In this document: positions 7,697 to 18,125 of the stretch, piece by piece | Layout of the letters: every line of letters begins with the position of its first letter | Numbering within the stretch: the first letter of the stretch is position 1 | Source: Rhodobacterales bacterium | GTDB taxonomy: Bacteria; Pseudomonadota; Alphaproteobacteria; Rhodobacterales; Rhodobacteraceae | Assembly (NCBI GenBank): GCA_002746935.1 | Contig: PDRW01000033.1 | Coordinates: 179,106 to 243,105 of the forward strand | DNA length: 64,000 bases | Reading direction: 5' to 3' | Program-made: the position numbers and the translations under genes | The notes under the pieces: generated by a model | The model's input: the letters and a program-made list of their open reading frames with translations, nothing else | What the model was told of the DNA's origin: nothing | Databases searched by the model: none

Positions 7697-9070
7697 ATGA
7701 GCGATTGGACCAGATCTTCCTGGAGAAGCAAGCCCAGGGTACAGATGCCCGACTATGCCGACACAGACAGGCTCAACGCGGTCGAGGCGCGGCTCGCCAC
7801 CTATCCGCCGCTGGTCTTCGCCGGTGAGGCCCGGCGCCTCAAGCAGGATCTCGGCCGGGTCGCGCGGGGCAAGGCCTTCCTGCTCCAGGGCGGCGATTGT
7901 GCCGAGAGTTTCGCGGAGTTTTCCGCCGACACCATCCGCGACACCTTCAAGGTGATGTTGCAGATGGCGATGGTGCTGACCTATGGCGCCAAGCTGCCGG
8001 TGGTGAAGGTCGGCCGGATGGCCGGGCAATTCGCCAAACCGCGCTCGGCGCCGTTCGAGACCGTCGACGGGGTGGAGCTGCCCTCCTACCGCGGCGACAT
8101 CATCAACGAACTGACCGCAACCCCCGAGGCCCGCGCGCCCGACCCGGAGAAGATGCTGCGCGCCTATACCCAGGCGGCCGCCTCGCTCAACCTGTTGCGG
8201 GCCTTCTCCAAGGGCGGCTATGCCAATATCGAGCGGGTCCATGGCTGGACCCTGAATTTCACCGAGACCGACGAGGCGGAGCGCTACCGCGCCATGGCGG
8301 CGCGGATCACCGAGACCCTCGACTTCATGCGCGCCGCCGGCGTCACCGGCGACACCGCGCATGCGCTGCGGGAGGTGGATTTCTACGTCAGCCACGAAAG
8401 CCTGCTGCTGGAATATGAAGAGGCGCTGACCCGGATCGATTCGACCACCGGCCAGGTGGTGGCGGGCTCCGGCCACATGCTCTGGATCGGCGACCGCACC
8501 CGCCAGCCCGACGGGGCGCATGTGGAATTTGCCCGGGGCGTGATCAACCCGATCGGCCTCAAGACCGGACCGACCACCACCGAAGACGACCTCAAGGTGC
8601 TGATTGAAAAGCTGAACCCGGAAAACGAGCCCGGCCGGCTGACCCTGATCGCGCGTTTCGGCGCCGGCGAGGTGGAGAAACACCTGCCGCGGCTGATCCG
8701 GGTGGTGAAGGAGATGGGTGCCGAGGTGGTCTGGTCCTGCGACCCGATGCACGGCAACACCATCAAGTCCGCCACCGGGTACAAGACCCGTCCGTTCGAC
8801 CGGGTGCTGCGGGAGGTGCAGGAGTTCTTCGCGGTGCACCGCGCCGAGGGCACATGGCCCGGCGGGGTGCATTTCGAGATGACCGGAAAGGACGTGACCG
8901 AATGCACCGGCGGGGTGAAGGCGGTGACCGACGAAAACCTCTCGGACCGCTACCACACCGCCTGCGATCCGCGCCTCAACGCCACCCAGTCGCTGGAACT
9001 CGCCTTTCTGGTGGCCGAGGAACTGGCCGGGGGCGAAAAGCCGCTGGCGGCGGCGGTGGCGCAGGGGTGA
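7697..9070 (+). CDS. aroG: 3-deoxy-7-phosphoheptulonate synthase, class II (DAHP synthase)
   Basis: 457 residues starting [13 protein letters not shown], the usual class II start; GGAG lies seven bases upstream, and an alternative ATG four codons earlier is less likely. Conserved class II signatures are present: [44 protein letters not shown] and [18 protein letters not shown]. It condenses phosphoenolpyruvate with erythrose 4-phosphate, the first step of the shikimate pathway (cytosol). Monocistronic, with its own promoter. Length is normal for the family. Confidence 0.95.
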   Translation: MSDWTRSSWRSKPRVQMPDYADTDRLNAVEARLATYPPLVFAGEARRLKQDLGRVARGKAFLLQGGDCAESFAEFSADTIRDTFKVMLQMAMVLTYGAKLPVVKVGRMAGQFAKPRSAPFETVDGVELPSYRGDIINELTATPEARAPDPEKMLRAYTQAAASLNLLRAFSKGGYANIERVHGWTLNFTETDEAERYRAMAARITETLDFMRAAGVTGDTAHALREVDFYVSHESLLLEYEEALTRIDSTTGQVVAGSGHMLWIGDRTRQPDGAHVEFARGVINPIGLKTGPTTTEDDLKVLIEKLNPENEPGRLTLIARFGAGEVEKHLPRLIRVVKEMGAEVVWSCDPMHGNTIKSATGYKTRPFDRVLREVQEFFAVHRAEGTWPGGVHFEMTGKDVTECTGGVKAVTDENLSDRYHTACDPRLNATQSLELAFLVAEELAGGEKPLAAAVAQG

Positions 9071-9659
9071 ACCTCGCCCGGGTGGCGCGGCTCGCCGCAT
9101 CGTGACCCGGGCCGGGCCCCGGGGGGGCCGTGACCCGGCGACGCCCCGGGGGCGCGGCTCCCGGGGGGGGCTTTGCAAAGCGGCCGGCGGTGCGGACGGG
9201 CCGGGGGCCGTTCCTGCTGTTGTAGCCGCGTTGTCCAGCGTTGTCCCCCGGCCTTGCGGGGCCGCTCCGGGCGGGGTGCGGCCCGGGCATCTGTTCTCCC
9301 CGAACCCGCCCGGCCCGTGGCTTTTGTTCTTGCCCTTGTTCTTGCCCTGGAGCCGACCCCGCAAGCCGGAGCCCGTGTCCGGGGACATGACGCCCAGGTT
9401 TTCGCTGATGCTTCGTGTTGCAGATGAAGCCGGTCTGGCTTCAGGAACAGGAAGCGGGGCAACCCCATGCCGGTTCCGTTTGCGCTATCCCGGGGCAGGG
9501 GCGGGCAGGGGGCGGCTGGTGCGGGCAATGTTCTGGCCGCTCTCACGGCGCTCCGGATCGGCGATCTCACCGGACAATCGCGACAGGATCAGCCGGTTCT
9601 GCCGGATCCCGCCCGGGCGCTGTCGGTGGTGCCCGCGTCCTCTCCGCATCCCCCCCGCA
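9071..9659. other. GC-extreme intergenic stretch without a supportable gene
   Basis: 589 bases between aroG and pncC. Open frames here are long only because of GC content; none resembles a protein or has a credible start. It holds G/C runs up to eight, repeated cgtgacccgg motifs (about 9101-9160) and two adjacent 12-base copies of ttgttcttgccc (9324-9347). No tRNA or clear terminator seen. Confidence 0.5.
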
Positions 9660-10133
9660 TCACCCGGTTCCGGCCACCGCCTTGCCGATCAGCGCCAGCG
9701 CATGATCCCGCGCCAGGGCGCGCACCTTCGCGCGGCCCTGCGCGCCGAACTCGACCGTTTCGGTGGTGCAGCCTTCCTGCGTGGCGAGGCCGAAACAGAC
9801 CCGGCCTTCGGGCTTGTGTTCGGAGCCGCCCGGCCCCGCGATCCCGGTGACCGAGACCGCAATGTCCACCGGGGCCGTGGCCTGCAGCCCCTCGGCCATC
9901 TCGCGGGCGACCTCTTCCGACACCGCGCCGAAGGCTGCGAGGGTTGTGGCCTTGACCCCGAGCAGCGTCTGTTTGGCGGCGTTGGAATAGGTGATCACCC
10001 CGCGCTCGTACACATCCGACGCGCCCGCCACATCGGTCAGCGCGGCGCCGACCATGCCGCCGGTGCAGCTCTCGGCGGTGGCCAGCGTCAGCCCCTTCGC
10101 CCGGGCGGCGGCAAGCAGCTCCGCCGGGCTCAT
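9660..10133 (-). CDS. pncC: Nicotinamide-nucleotide amidohydrolase (CinA C-terminal domain family)
   Basis: 157 residues, the single-domain CinA_C form (E. coli PncC/YgaD type). The sequence LTLATAESCTGGMVGAALTDVAGASDVYERGVITYSN and SVTGIAGPGGS carry the family signatures, including the catalytic Ser in SCTGG. It deamidates nicotinamide mononucleotide to nicotinate mononucleotide in NAD salvage. The MoCF-like N-terminal domain of full CinA is absent, which is normal for PncC. ATG 10133 overlaps the stop of pgpA (ATGA), so the two are co-translated. Confidence 0.92.
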   Translation of the reverse strand: MSPAELLAAARAKGLTLATAESCTGGMVGAALTDVAGASDVYERGVITYSNAAKQTLLGVKATTLAAFGAVSEEVAREMAEGLQATAPVDIAVSVTGIAGPGGSEHKPEGRVCFGLATQEGCTTETVEFGAQGRAKVRALARDHALALIGKAVAGTG

Positions 10134-10621
10134 CGCATCAAAACCCCGTGCGACAGCGCCGCCAGCGCCAGCGTCAGCACCCCGGCGAAGACCCCTGCCC
10201 AGACGTCGTCGAGCATCACCCCCATCGGGTCGCCCCGCCGGTCGGCGCGTCCGACCAGCCAGGGTTTCCAGATGTCGAACAGCCGGAAGCCGAGGAAGGC
10301 GGCGATCCAGCCCGGGTAGAGCGCGAGCACATCCGCGCCCATGGCCCAGGCCCCGAAGGAGACCGGCAGCAGCGCGATCCACATGCCCACCACCTCGTCG
10401 ATCACGATTTCGGAGGGGTCTTCCTCGCCGATCTCCGCGACCAGCCCGCGCACCGCCCAGAGGCCGGCGAAAAACCCGGCGAGGATCGCGGCGGCGAGCA
10501 GCCATGGCCCTCCGAGCACGTGAAACACCCAGACGAAGGGCAGGGCGGCGAGGCTGCCCCAGGTGCCGGGGGCGGGCCTCAGGAGGCCGGCGCCGAGGAA
10601 GTAGCCGATGATCTGTTTCAT
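10130..10621 (-). CDS. pgpA: Phosphatidylglycerophosphatase A
   Basis: 163 residues, integral inner-membrane protein with about four hydrophobic segments. The family motifs APGTWGSLAALP and IVIDEVVGMWIALL (acidic, Mg-binding) are present. It dephosphorylates phosphatidylglycerol phosphate to phosphatidylglycerol. It lies 3 bases after ispDF and overlaps pncC by four bases, forming an ispDF-pgpA-pncC operon, an order I know from related Rhodobacterales genomes. Confidence 0.92.
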   Translation of the reverse strand: MKQIIGYFLGAGLLRPAPGTWGSLAALPFVWVFHVLGGPWLLAAAILAGFFAGLWAVRGLVAEIGEEDPSEIVIDEVVGMWIALLPVSFGAWAMGADVLALYPGWIAAFLGFRLFDIWKPWLVGRADRRGDPMGVMLDDVWAGVFAGVLTLALAALSHGVLMR

Positions 10622-10624
10622 GGG

Positions 10625-11806
10625 TTATGCCCCCTTCACAAGAGTCGCCACCGCCAGCGCCGCGATCCCCTCTTCGCGGCCGGTGAAGCCGAGCCGTTCG
10701 GAGGTGGTGGCCTTGACCGAAACCCGCTCCGGCGCGACCGTCATGATCTCCGCCAGCGCGGCCTGCATCGCCGCCGCATGTGGCCCGATCTTCGGCCTTT
10801 CGCAGATCAGCGTCACGTCGCAATTGGCAAGCTCGAAGCCTTTCGCGCGGGCGAGCCCGATGGCGTGGTCGAGAAACACATGGCTGGCGGCGCCCTTCCA
10901 TTGCGGGTCCGAGGGCGGGAAATGCCGGCCGATATCGCCCTCGGCGAGGGCGCCATAGATCGCGTCGGTGAGCGCATGCATGCCGACATCGGCATCCGAA
11001 TGGCCCTTGAGGCCGCGGTCATGGGCCACCTCGACGCCGCAGAGCACACAGGCGGTACCCGCCTCGAACGCATGCACGTCGTAGCCCTGTCCGACCCTGA
11101 TATCCATTGCCTTCCCCATCAGTTCTTCGGCGCGGGCGAAATCCCCGGGCCCGGTGATCTTGATATTGGCCTCGTCGCCCTCGACGATGGCGACCTCCAG
11201 CCCATGCGCCCGTGCGACCTCGACGTCATCGGCGGCCCCGCCGGGATCTGCCCCCGGGTCTGCCCCCGGATCTGACCTGTGCGCCGACCTGTGCGCGGCG
11301 AGGATGTCGGCATAGCGGAAGCCCTGCGGCGTCTGGGCGCGGAACAGCCCGCTCCGGTCGCGGGTGCCGGTGACCTTGCCCTGCGCGCCCAGCCAGAGCG
11401 CGTCGGTGACTGCGAGCGCCGGGGCGGCGCCGGGGGCGGTGTCGAGGGCGTCGATCACCCGGTCGATCAGGCCGGCGCTCACCAGCGGCCGGGCGACGTC
11501 GTGGATCAGCACCCGGTCCGGCGGGGTGGCGGCCAGCGCCTCCAGCCCGCGGGCGACCGAAGCATCACGGGTGGCGCCGCCGGTGGTGATGATGGTGCCG
11601 GGGAAGCCCTCGCCCAGCGCCAGATCGTCGGGATGCAGCACCAGCACCACCCGGCCGATGCGCGGATGGGCGTGGAAAGCCGCCACCGTCCAGTCGGCCA
11701 CCCGGCGGCCGTGCAGGCGCTGCCATTGTTTCGGCAGATCCCCCCCGGCCCGGGTGCCGCGTCCGGCGGCGACGATGATGGCGGCAATATCGCTCGGCTT
11801 GTCCAT
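10625..11806 (-). CDS. ispDF: Bifunctional IspD/IspF of the MEP isoprenoid pathway
   Basis: 393 residues. Residues about 1-225 are IspD ([33 protein letters not shown]), the 2-C-methylerythritol 4-phosphate cytidylyltransferase; about 232-393 are IspF ([52 protein letters not shown]), the cyclodiphosphate synthase with its Asp/His zinc site. Fusion of the two is common in alphaproteobacteria. A short expanded linker ([17 protein letters not shown], from a tandem duplication at about 11240-11295) sits inside the IspD half just before its C-terminal strand. First gene of the ispDF-pgpA-pncC operon. Confidence 0.95.
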   Translation of the reverse strand: MDKPSDIAAIIVAAGRGTRAGGDLPKQWQRLHGRRVADWTVAAFHAHPRIGRVVLVLHPDDLALGEGFPGTIITTGGATRDASVARGLEALAATPPDRVLIHDVARPLVSAGLIDRVIDALDTAPGAAPALAVTDALWLGAQGKVTGTRDRSGLFRAQTPQGFRYADILAAHRSAHRSDPGADPGADPGGAADDVEVARAHGLEVAIVEGDEANIKITGPGDFARAEELMGKAMDIRVGQGYDVHAFEAGTACVLCGVEVAHDRGLKGHSDADVGMHALTDAIYGALAEGDIGRHFPPSDPQWKGAASHVFLDHAIGLARAKGFELANCDVTLICERPKIGPHAAAMQAALAEIMTVAPERVSVKATTSERLGFTGREEGIAALAVATLVKGA

Positions 11807-12149
11807 GCGTCCGGTTTAAGCCCTGGCGTTTTCGAGAACAATGGGGCGTTGGGCCGGGGGCGCGGGGGCCCGTTGCCGGCGCGGCCATTGGAATTGCAGT
11901 TTCGCCCGGGGGCGCTGCCCGCCGCGCCGCAAAGGGGTGCCGGAAGCGCCATCGGGGCCCTGACCCCGGAACCCCGGGAGTGTTTTCCCCGGGAAGAAGG
12001 GGCGCGGCTGCCGGGGTGTGGATATGGGACGCCGGAGCCGGAAACAGCGGACAATTGCCCGGGATTTGTGCATTTCCTTGTGCAATGGTGAAAAACCGGG
12101 CAAAAACCGGCAGCCGTTCCGGTTTGGATGCAACCCCAAGGATCCCGCC
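11807..12149. other. Divergent promoter region ispDF / dusB with a dispersed repeat copy
   Basis: About 340 bases between divergent genes. It carries one degenerate copy of the window's dispersed GC-hairpin repeat (about 11905-12003) and a directly repeated ttgtgca (12066-12085). Promoters of both operons must lie here but I cannot pick convincing boxes. Confidence 0.4.
11905..12003 (+). repeat. Dispersed intergenic repeat, degenerate copy
   Basis: cccgggggcgctgccc at 11905-11920 followed, after an interruption, by ccccgggagtgttttcc and gggaagaagggg ending about 12003. Same order (GC hairpin, gtattt-like core, purine-rich end) as copies near 41990, 45060, 54190, 63395 and, reversed, 40850. 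Confidence 0.5.
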
Positions 12150-13154
12150 TTGCCCCTCCTGTCTTCCGTTTCTCTCGGCGGCATCACGCTCGACCCGCCG
12201 GTGTTTCTTGCGCCGATGGCCGGGATCACCGATCTGCCGTTCCGTGAGCTTGTGCAAGGCTTCGGGGCGGGGCTGGTGGTGAGCGAGATGGTGGCGTCGC
12301 GGGAGATGGTGCAGGCCAGGGCCGGGGTGCGCGAACGTGCCGGGCTCGGGCTGGGCTCCGGGATTGGCCGGGCGGGCACGGCGGTGCAGCTTGCCGGCCG
12401 CGACCCCTACTGGATCGGCGAGGCGGCGCGGATGGTCGAGGCCGATGGCGCGCGGATCATCGACATCAACATGGGCTGTCCGGCGCGCAAGGTGGTCGGC
12501 GGGCTGTCGGGCTCGGCGCTGATGAAGGAGCCGGCGCGGGCGCTGGCCTTGATCGAGGCGGTGGTGGGGGCGGTTTCGGTGCCGGTGACGCTGAAGATCC
12601 GGCTTGGCTGGGACGCGCGCCAGCGCAACGCCCCCGACCTCGCCCGCGCGGCCGAAGCCGCGGGGATCGCGATGGTGACGGTTCATGGCCGTACCCGGGC
12701 GCAGTTCTACCGTGGCCGCGCCGACTGGGCGGCGATCGCGGCGGTGAAGCGGGCGGTCTCGGTTCCGGTGATCGCCAATGGCGACATAGGCACGGTTGAG
12801 GACGCCCGGCAGGCGCTGGCGCAATCGGGCGCCGACGGGGTGATGATCGGCCGCGCCGCCGGCGGCCAGCCCTGGCTGCTTGCCGAGATCGCCGCCGGGC
12901 TCCGGGGCCGGCCCGCCCCCGTCCGGCCCGCCGGCGCGGCGCTGGTCGAAACCGTGCGCGGCCACTACCGCGCCGCGTTGCGTTTCTACGGCGACGATCT
13001 CGGCAAGCGGGTGATCCGCAAGCATCTCGGCTGGTACATGGACCGCGCCGCCACCCCGCCCCGCCTGCGCCGCGAGGTGCTTTCCTGTGGCGATCCGGCC
13101 ACCGTGCTCGGCCTTCTTCCCGCCGCGCTCACACAGCCGCGAAAGGCCGCCTGA
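12150..13154 (+). CDS. dusB: tRNA-dihydrouridine synthase B (NifR3)
   Basis: 334 residues from a TTG start at 12150, chosen because AAGGA lies seven bases upstream and because the family motif PPVFLAPMAGITDLPFR then falls near residue 15; a longer in-frame extension to 12018 has no homology-like content. Further motifs: DINMGCPARKVVGGLSGSALM, KIRLGW, VTVHGRTRAQFYRG, IANGDI and GVMIGRAAGGQPW (FMN binding). It reduces uridine to dihydrouridine in tRNA. Stop overlaps the ntrB start by one base, the classic nifR3-ntrBC operon. Confidence 0.93.
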   Translation: MPLLSSVSLGGITLDPPVFLAPMAGITDLPFRELVQGFGAGLVVSEMVASREMVQARAGVRERAGLGLGSGIGRAGTAVQLAGRDPYWIGEAARMVEADGARIIDINMGCPARKVVGGLSGSALMKEPARALALIEAVVGAVSVPVTLKIRLGWDARQRNAPDLARAAEAAGIAMVTVHGRTRAQFYRGRADWAAIAAVKRAVSVPVIANGDIGTVEDARQALAQSGADGVMIGRAAGGQPWLLAEIAAGLRGRPAPVRPAGAALVETVRGHYRAALRFYGDDLGKRVIRKHLGWYMDRAATPPRLRREVLSCGDPATVLGLLPAALTQPRKAA

Positions 13155-14230
13155 TGGATGACGACAGCCTCTGGGCCGCGCTGCCCGTGCCGGCACTGCT
13201 GATCGGTGCCGATGACCGGATCGTCCGGGTCAATGCGGCGGGCGAGCTGTTTTTCAACGCCTCGCAGAAGGCGCTGACCGGGGTACGGGCGGGGGAGAAA
13301 CTGGGGCTCGATGCGGGGCTCGACGGCACCCTTGCCCGCGTCCGCGCCGACCGGGCGGCGGTGTTCGTTCACAAGGCCGGGCTGCGCCGCGACCGGCTCG
13401 ACCCGGTGGAATGCAACATTCAGTTCGCGCCGGCGGGCGGGGCGGGTGACATTCTTGTCCTGATCGAGCCGCGCGACATTGCCGGGCGGCTCGATGCGCC
13501 TCATGCCGCGAAATCGGCCGCGCGCGCCGCGATCGGCATGGCGGAAATGCTGGCCCATGAGATCAAGAACCCGCTTGCGGGCATCACCGGCGCGGCGCAG
13601 CTTCTGGCGATGAATCTGGCGGAGCAGGACCGCGAGCTGACCGGGCTGATCGTCGCCGAGAGCCGCCGGATCGTGACGCTGCTCGACCAGGTGGAGCAGT
13701 TCGGCAACCTGCGGCCGCCCGCACGCCGGGTGGTCAATCTGCACGATATTCTCGACCGCGCGGTGAAATCCGCCGAACTGGGCTTTGCCGCGAAGATGCG
13801 CCTGGCAAAGGACTACGACCCCTCGCTGCCGCCGACCTGGGTGGACCCGGACCAGGTCATTCAGGTGTTTCTGAACCTGTTGAAGAACGCCGCCGAAGCG
13901 GCGGGTGCGGGTGGCGGCAGGATCACGATCCGCACCTTTTACGACCACGCGCTGCGGCTGCGCCGCCCCGACGGCAGCGGCACCGGTCTGCCGCTCCAGG
14001 TGGAAATTCTGGACGATGGCCCGGGGATTGCGCCGGAAATCGCCGCATCGGTGTTCGAACCCTTCGTGTCGGGGCGTGAAAACGGTACCGGGCTCGGGCT
14101 GGCCCTGGTGTCGAAAATCGTCTCCGACCACGACGGCTGGGTCTCGGTCGAAAGCCGCCCCGGCGCCACGGCATTCCGCGTTTCACTGCCGGTCGCGCCA
14201 ACCGGCGGCGCGCCGGAACAGAAGGAGTAG
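13154..14230 (+). CDS. ntrB: Nitrogen regulation sensor histidine kinase NtrB
   Basis: 358 residues, soluble. N-terminal PAS domain (about 5-115), dimerisation/phosphoacceptor helix [20 protein letters not shown] with the His near residue 135, then an HATPase domain with [11 protein letters not shown] (N box), [10 protein letters not shown] and [10 protein letters not shown] (G boxes). NtrB phosphorylates or dephosphorylates NtrC under control of PII. It overlaps dusB by one base and precedes ntrC by five, so all three are one transcript. Confidence 0.95.
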   Translation: MDDDSLWAALPVPALLIGADDRIVRVNAAGELFFNASQKALTGVRAGEKLGLDAGLDGTLARVRADRAAVFVHKAGLRRDRLDPVECNIQFAPAGGAGDILVLIEPRDIAGRLDAPHAAKSAARAAIGMAEMLAHEIKNPLAGITGAAQLLAMNLAEQDRELTGLIVAESRRIVTLLDQVEQFGNLRPPARRVVNLHDILDRAVKSAELGFAAKMRLAKDYDPSLPPTWVDPDQVIQVFLNLLKNAAEAAGAGGGRITIRTFYDHALRLRRPDGSGTGLPLQVEILDDGPGIAPEIAASVFEPFVSGRENGTGLGLALVSKIVSDHDGWVSVESRPGATAFRVSLPVAPTGGAPEQKE

Positions 14231-14235
14231 ACCCG

Positions 14236-15606
14236 ATGGATGGCACCGTTCTCGTCGCCGACGACGACCGCACGATCCGCACGGTTCTGACCCAGGCGCT
14301 GACCCGCGCGGGCTGCCGGGTTCATGCCACCGCCTCGCTGGCGACGCTCCGGCGCTGGGTCGGGGAGGGGCGGGGCGATCTGGTGATTTCCGATGTGGTG
14401 ATGCCCGACGGCAACGGGCTGGAAACGCTGCCGGACCTCTCGCGCATCCGCCCCGGCCTGCCGGTGATCGTGATTTCGGCGCAGAACACCATCATGACCG
14501 CGATCCGGGCGGCGGAGAACGAGGCCTATGATTATCTGCCGAAACCGTTCGATCTGCCGGATCTGATGCAGCGCGTGGCCCGGGCGCTGGCGCGCCAGCC
14601 CCGGGTGGCGGTCGCGCAGGACGCGCCGCCCGGAGCCGGCGGGGCGCCGCACGAAGAGCTGCCGCTGGTCGGGCGCAGCGCCGCGATGCAGACGCTCTAC
14701 CGGCTGCTGGCGCGGGTGATGAATGCCGGGCTTCCGGTGCTGGTGACGGGCGAAAGCGGAACCGGCAAATCGCTGGTCGCCAGGGTCATTCACGATTGTT
14801 CGGACCGCCGGGACCGGCCCCTTGTGCGGGTCACGCCGGAAGACCTGCTGGCGCCGGAGGGTCCGGCGGCGCTGATCGCCGGGGCCGGTCGCGGCACGCT
14901 GCTGTTCGATGGCGTCAACGATCTCGACCGCGTCGCCCAGGCGCGCGTCGCCCGGATGCTCGACAGCCTGCCCGACCCGGGGCCAGCGGTCGTTGCCACC
15001 TGTCAGGGCGCGCCGGCGGTCGGGCCGGGCACGGGGGAATTCCGCGAGGATCTCTATTACCGGCTCGCGGGGGTGACGGTTCCGGTCCCGGCGCTCAGGC
15101 AGCGGCCCGACGACATCCCCGCTCTGGCGGAGCATTTCCTCGCCCGCGCAGCGGGCGGTGCCCCCCCCCGCCGCCTCAGCGCCGGGGCCTGCGAGGCCCT
15201 GCGGGTCCACCGCTGGCCCGGCAATGTCCGCGAGCTCGAAAACACCATCCGGCGGCTGGCGGCGACCGGCGTCGGGCCGGAGATCGGCCGGGCCGAGGCC
15301 GAGGCCGCGCTTGATCCCGGTGCGGGTGCCCGCGATGCCGCCACGGAGGCGGGCGGGCCCCTCTCGGCGGCGGTTGCGCAGCACCTTGGCCGGTATTTCG
15401 CGCTTCACGGCGGCGCGCTGCCGCCGCCCGGGGTCTATCAGCGGGTCTTGCGCGAGGTCGAAGTGCCGCTGATCGGGATTGCCCTTGACGCGACCGGCGG
15501 CAACCAGGCGAAATGCGCCGCCCTGCTCGGCATCAATCGCAATACTTTGCGCAAGAAGCTCACCGAACTTGGAATCGAGGTGACACGCCGTCGCAAGTTG
15601 ATGTAA
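14236..15606 (+). CDS. ntrC: Nitrogen response regulator NtrC, GAFTGA-less type
   Basis: 456 residues. Receiver domain (about 1-120) with Asp in [14 protein letters not shown]+ domain with Walker A GESGTGKS (172-179); Fis-type HTH at the end ([21 protein letters not shown]). The GAFTGA sigma54-contact loop is deleted and the Walker B region reads LLFDGVNDL, so the usual Asp-Glu pair is Asp225-Gly226. R. capsulatus NtrC, which also lacks GAFTGA, activates sigma70 polymerase; I infer the same here. A run of nine C at 15161-15169 (codons 309-311) is inside the coding region and in frame. Confidence 0.94.
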   Translation: MDGTVLVADDDRTIRTVLTQALTRAGCRVHATASLATLRRWVGEGRGDLVISDVVMPDGNGLETLPDLSRIRPGLPVIVISAQNTIMTAIRAAENEAYDYLPKPFDLPDLMQRVARALARQPRVAVAQDAPPGAGGAPHEELPLVGRSAAMQTLYRLLARVMNAGLPVLVTGESGTGKSLVARVIHDCSDRRDRPLVRVTPEDLLAPEGPAALIAGAGRGTLLFDGVNDLDRVAQARVARMLDSLPDPGPAVVATCQGAPAVGPGTGEFREDLYYRLAGVTVPVPALRQRPDDIPALAEHFLARAAGGAPPRRLSAGACEALRVHRWPGNVRELENTIRRLAATGVGPEIGRAEAEAALDPGAGARDAATEAGGPLSAAVAQHLGRYFALHGGALPPPGVYQRVLREVEVPLIGIALDATGGNQAKCAALLGINRNTLRKKLTELGIEVTRRRKLM

Positions 15607-15836
15607 AACAGCCACAGCGTGACAAAAGGGCCGCATGGACCGGGACCGCGCCGGGGCCGCGCCGGGGCCGCAGACAGGGCGGTCTGCGCGGGACCGGATG
15701 GCGTGGCCGCTGTCGCTGCCCGGCCAGGATGGGCCGGAGCTGGGCAGGGGTGGCACCGGGTTGCACGGGGTGGCACAACGGGGCCGAAGGGCCAAGGGCC
15801 ATAACAGGGCCGAACGGGCAAGGGGGCGAACGAGCG

Positions 15837-18110
15837 GTGCAGGACGCGGTGCAGGACAAGGGGGAACACGGCCCGGCCAGCATATGGGACCGTCTGGCGC
15901 GGTGGCGGCGGACGCGGCGGGGCCGGGGGCTGATCACCCTTGCGGTGGCGATGCTTGGCCCGCTGCTGGCCTTTGCCACCTATCTGGTCTTCGGTCCGCT
16001 GGATCAGGGCATCGCCTCCAACTGGCTCCGCCTGGTACTGCTGGCCGACATGATCTTCGTGCTGGTGGTCACGGCGCTGGTGCTCTCGGGCGTGTTCCGC
16101 ATGATCATGGCGCGGCGGGCGAAATCCGTCGGCTCGCGGCTGCACATGCGCCTCACCGGCGCGTTTTCGCTGATCGCGCTGTTGCCGACGGTGCTGGTGG
16201 CGGTGTTTGCGGTGCTGACCATCAATGTCGGCCTCGAGGGCTGGTTTTCCGACCGGGTGAGTCGGGTGGTGGGCAATTCGCTCGCCGCCGCCCAGGCCTA
16301 TGAGGACGAGCACCGCCAGGGGCTGATCGAGGATGTGGAGGCCATCGGCGCCTATCTCAACAACGAGAAACGCAAGAACGCGCTGATCTCCGACGCGCAG
16401 CTGCGCCAGGCGCTGGCCCAGGCGCAGGGCGCGATCCAGCGGGGCCTGCGCGAGGCCTTCATCATCCGGTCCGACGGCACCATCCGCCTGCGCGGCGACC
16501 GCTCCTATCTGTTCGACTTCGAAGCCCCCGGGCCGGAGGCGGTGGCGCGCGCGCTCGCCGGCGAGACGGTGGTGATCGAGGATTGGGACAATTCCGAGTT
16601 CCGCGCGCTCCACGAGCTCGGATCCTACCCCGACCATGTGCTCTACGTCTCCCGCGAGGTCGACGGGCAGATCTTTTCGCTGCTCGACGAAACCCAGGAG
16701 ACGGTGCGCTTCTACCAGCAGCTTGAAAACCAGCGCGGCCAGGTGTTGTTCGAATTCGGCCTGATCTACCTCGGCTTCGCGGCGCTGCTGATCCTTGCCG
16801 CCACCTGGCTGGGCATGTGGTTCGCCGAACGCCTCGCCCGCCCGGTGGGCCGCCTGGCCGCGGCCGCGGAGCAGGTGGGCGCGGGCGATCTCGACGTGCA
16901 GGTGATCGAGGAAACCACCGGCGACGAGATCGAGGAGCTTGGCCGGCTGTTCAACCGCATGACCCGCCAGCTCAAGGGCCAGCGCGCGGCGCTGCTCGAC
17001 AATACCGAGCAGATCGAGCGCCGCCGCCGGTTGTTCGATTCGGTGCTGTCCTCGGTCACCGCCGGGGTGATGGGGCTCGACGCCGGTGGCCGGCTCGCCT
17101 TCCTGAACCGTGCCGCGATGGTGATGCTGGGGCTGGAGGAAGAGCCGGAACATGGCGATCTGGCATTGGTGGTGCCGGAATTCGCGCCGCTGCTCGACCG
17201 GCTGCGCGCCGACAGCAACGAACGCGTGCAGGAAGAGCTGGCGCTGAACCGGATGGGCCGCCAGGAACGGCTGCTGGTGCGCATCGCGCCGCGGTTCTCG
17301 GGCGGCGGCGAGCTGGAGGGCTATGTGATCGCCTTCGACGACGTGACCGATCTGGTGACCGCCCAGCGGATGGCCGCCTGGGGCGACGTCGCCCGGCGCA
17401 TCGCCCATGAGATCAAGAACCCGCTCACCCCGATCCAGCTTTCGGCCGAGCGCATCCGGCGCAAGTTCGGCCGCAAGCTGGGCGAGACCGACGCCGACGA
17501 CCTCGAGAACCTCACCGGGGTGATCGTCCGCCAGACCGAAGACCTGCGCCGGATCGTCGACGAGTTTTCGCGCTTCGCCCGGATGCCCGAGCCCGACCGC
17601 AAACCCGCCAACCTCGCCGATCTGCTGCGCGGCGCGGTAACGCTGCAAAAGGCCGGCCAGCTCGGAGTGGAGATCGAGGCCGATCTTCCCGCCGGGCCGG
17701 TGGCGGCGGAACTGGACGAAACCATGATCGGCCAGGCCTTTACCAACCTTATCAAGAACGCCGGAGAAGCCATTGAAAGTCTTCGTGAAACCGGCGAAAT
17801 GCCGGAGCGCCACAAGGCCATGATCCGGGTCGCGCTCGCGGTGCGGGGCAAGGAGGCGGTGGTGACGGTCGAAGACAATGGCATCGGCCTGCCGGCGGAC
17901 CGCGCGCGGCTGTTCGAGCCTTACGTCACCACCCGCGAAAAGGGCACCGGCCTCGGCCTGCCCATCGTCAAGAAGATCATCGAGGAACATGGCGGCACCC
18001 TGGTGCTGGAAGATGCGGAGATGTTCGGCGGCACCGACCGTCCCGGCGCGCGCGCGGTGGTGCGCCTGCCGCTGAAACCCGCTGCCCAGCCGCGCAAGGC
18101 CGCCGAATAA
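15837..18110 (+). CDS. ntrY: Membrane nitrogen-regulation sensor kinase NtrY
   Basis: 757 residues from GTG 15837, placed because AGGGGG lies ten bases upstream and the preceding in-frame sequence is Arg/Gly-rich noise running back into ntrC. Three N-terminal membrane segments, a periplasmic stretch, a fourth segment (FGLIYLGFAALLILAATWLGMWF), HAMP, PAS (about 390-500), HisKA with [20 protein letters not shown] and an HATPase domain (NLIKNAGEAIES, VEDNGIGLP, GTGLGLPIV). It is the kinase partner of NtrX, sensing extracytoplasmic or redox/nitrogen cues. A second GTG at 15849 is possible. Confidence 0.92.
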   Translation: MQDAVQDKGEHGPASIWDRLARWRRTRRGRGLITLAVAMLGPLLAFATYLVFGPLDQGIASNWLRLVLLADMIFVLVVTALVLSGVFRMIMARRAKSVGSRLHMRLTGAFSLIALLPTVLVAVFAVLTINVGLEGWFSDRVSRVVGNSLAAAQAYEDEHRQGLIEDVEAIGAYLNNEKRKNALISDAQLRQALAQAQGAIQRGLREAFIIRSDGTIRLRGDRSYLFDFEAPGPEAVARALAGETVVIEDWDNSEFRALHELGSYPDHVLYVSREVDGQIFSLLDETQETVRFYQQLENQRGQVLFEFGLIYLGFAALLILAATWLGMWFAERLARPVGRLAAAAEQVGAGDLDVQVIEETTGDEIEELGRLFNRMTRQLKGQRAALLDNTEQIERRRRLFDSVLSSVTAGVMGLDAGGRLAFLNRAAMVMLGLEEEPEHGDLALVVPEFAPLLDRLRADSNERVQEELALNRMGRQERLLVRIAPRFSGGGELEGYVIAFDDVTDLVTAQRMAAWGDVARRIAHEIKNPLTPIQLSAERIRRKFGRKLGETDADDLENLTGVIVRQTEDLRRIVDEFSRFARMPEPDRKPANLADLLRGAVTLQKAGQLGVEIEADLPAGPVAAELDETMIGQAFTNLIKNAGEAIESLRETGEMPERHKAMIRVALAVRGKEAVVTVEDNGIGLPADRARLFEPYVTTREKGTGLGLPIVKKIIEEHGGTLVLEDAEMFGGTDRPGARAVVRLPLKPAAQPRKAAE

Positions 18111-18125
18111 CGAGGGAAACGATCC

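Noticed and set aside
7541-9388. A 615-codon minus-strand frame opposite aroG
   Set aside because: Shadow of a strongly conserved gene, with His/Gly/Arg-rich noise.
15161-15169. Frameshift in ntrC at the nine-C run
   Set aside because: The frame continues correctly into a conserved GNVRELEN motif and the C-terminal HTH, so the gene is intact as given.
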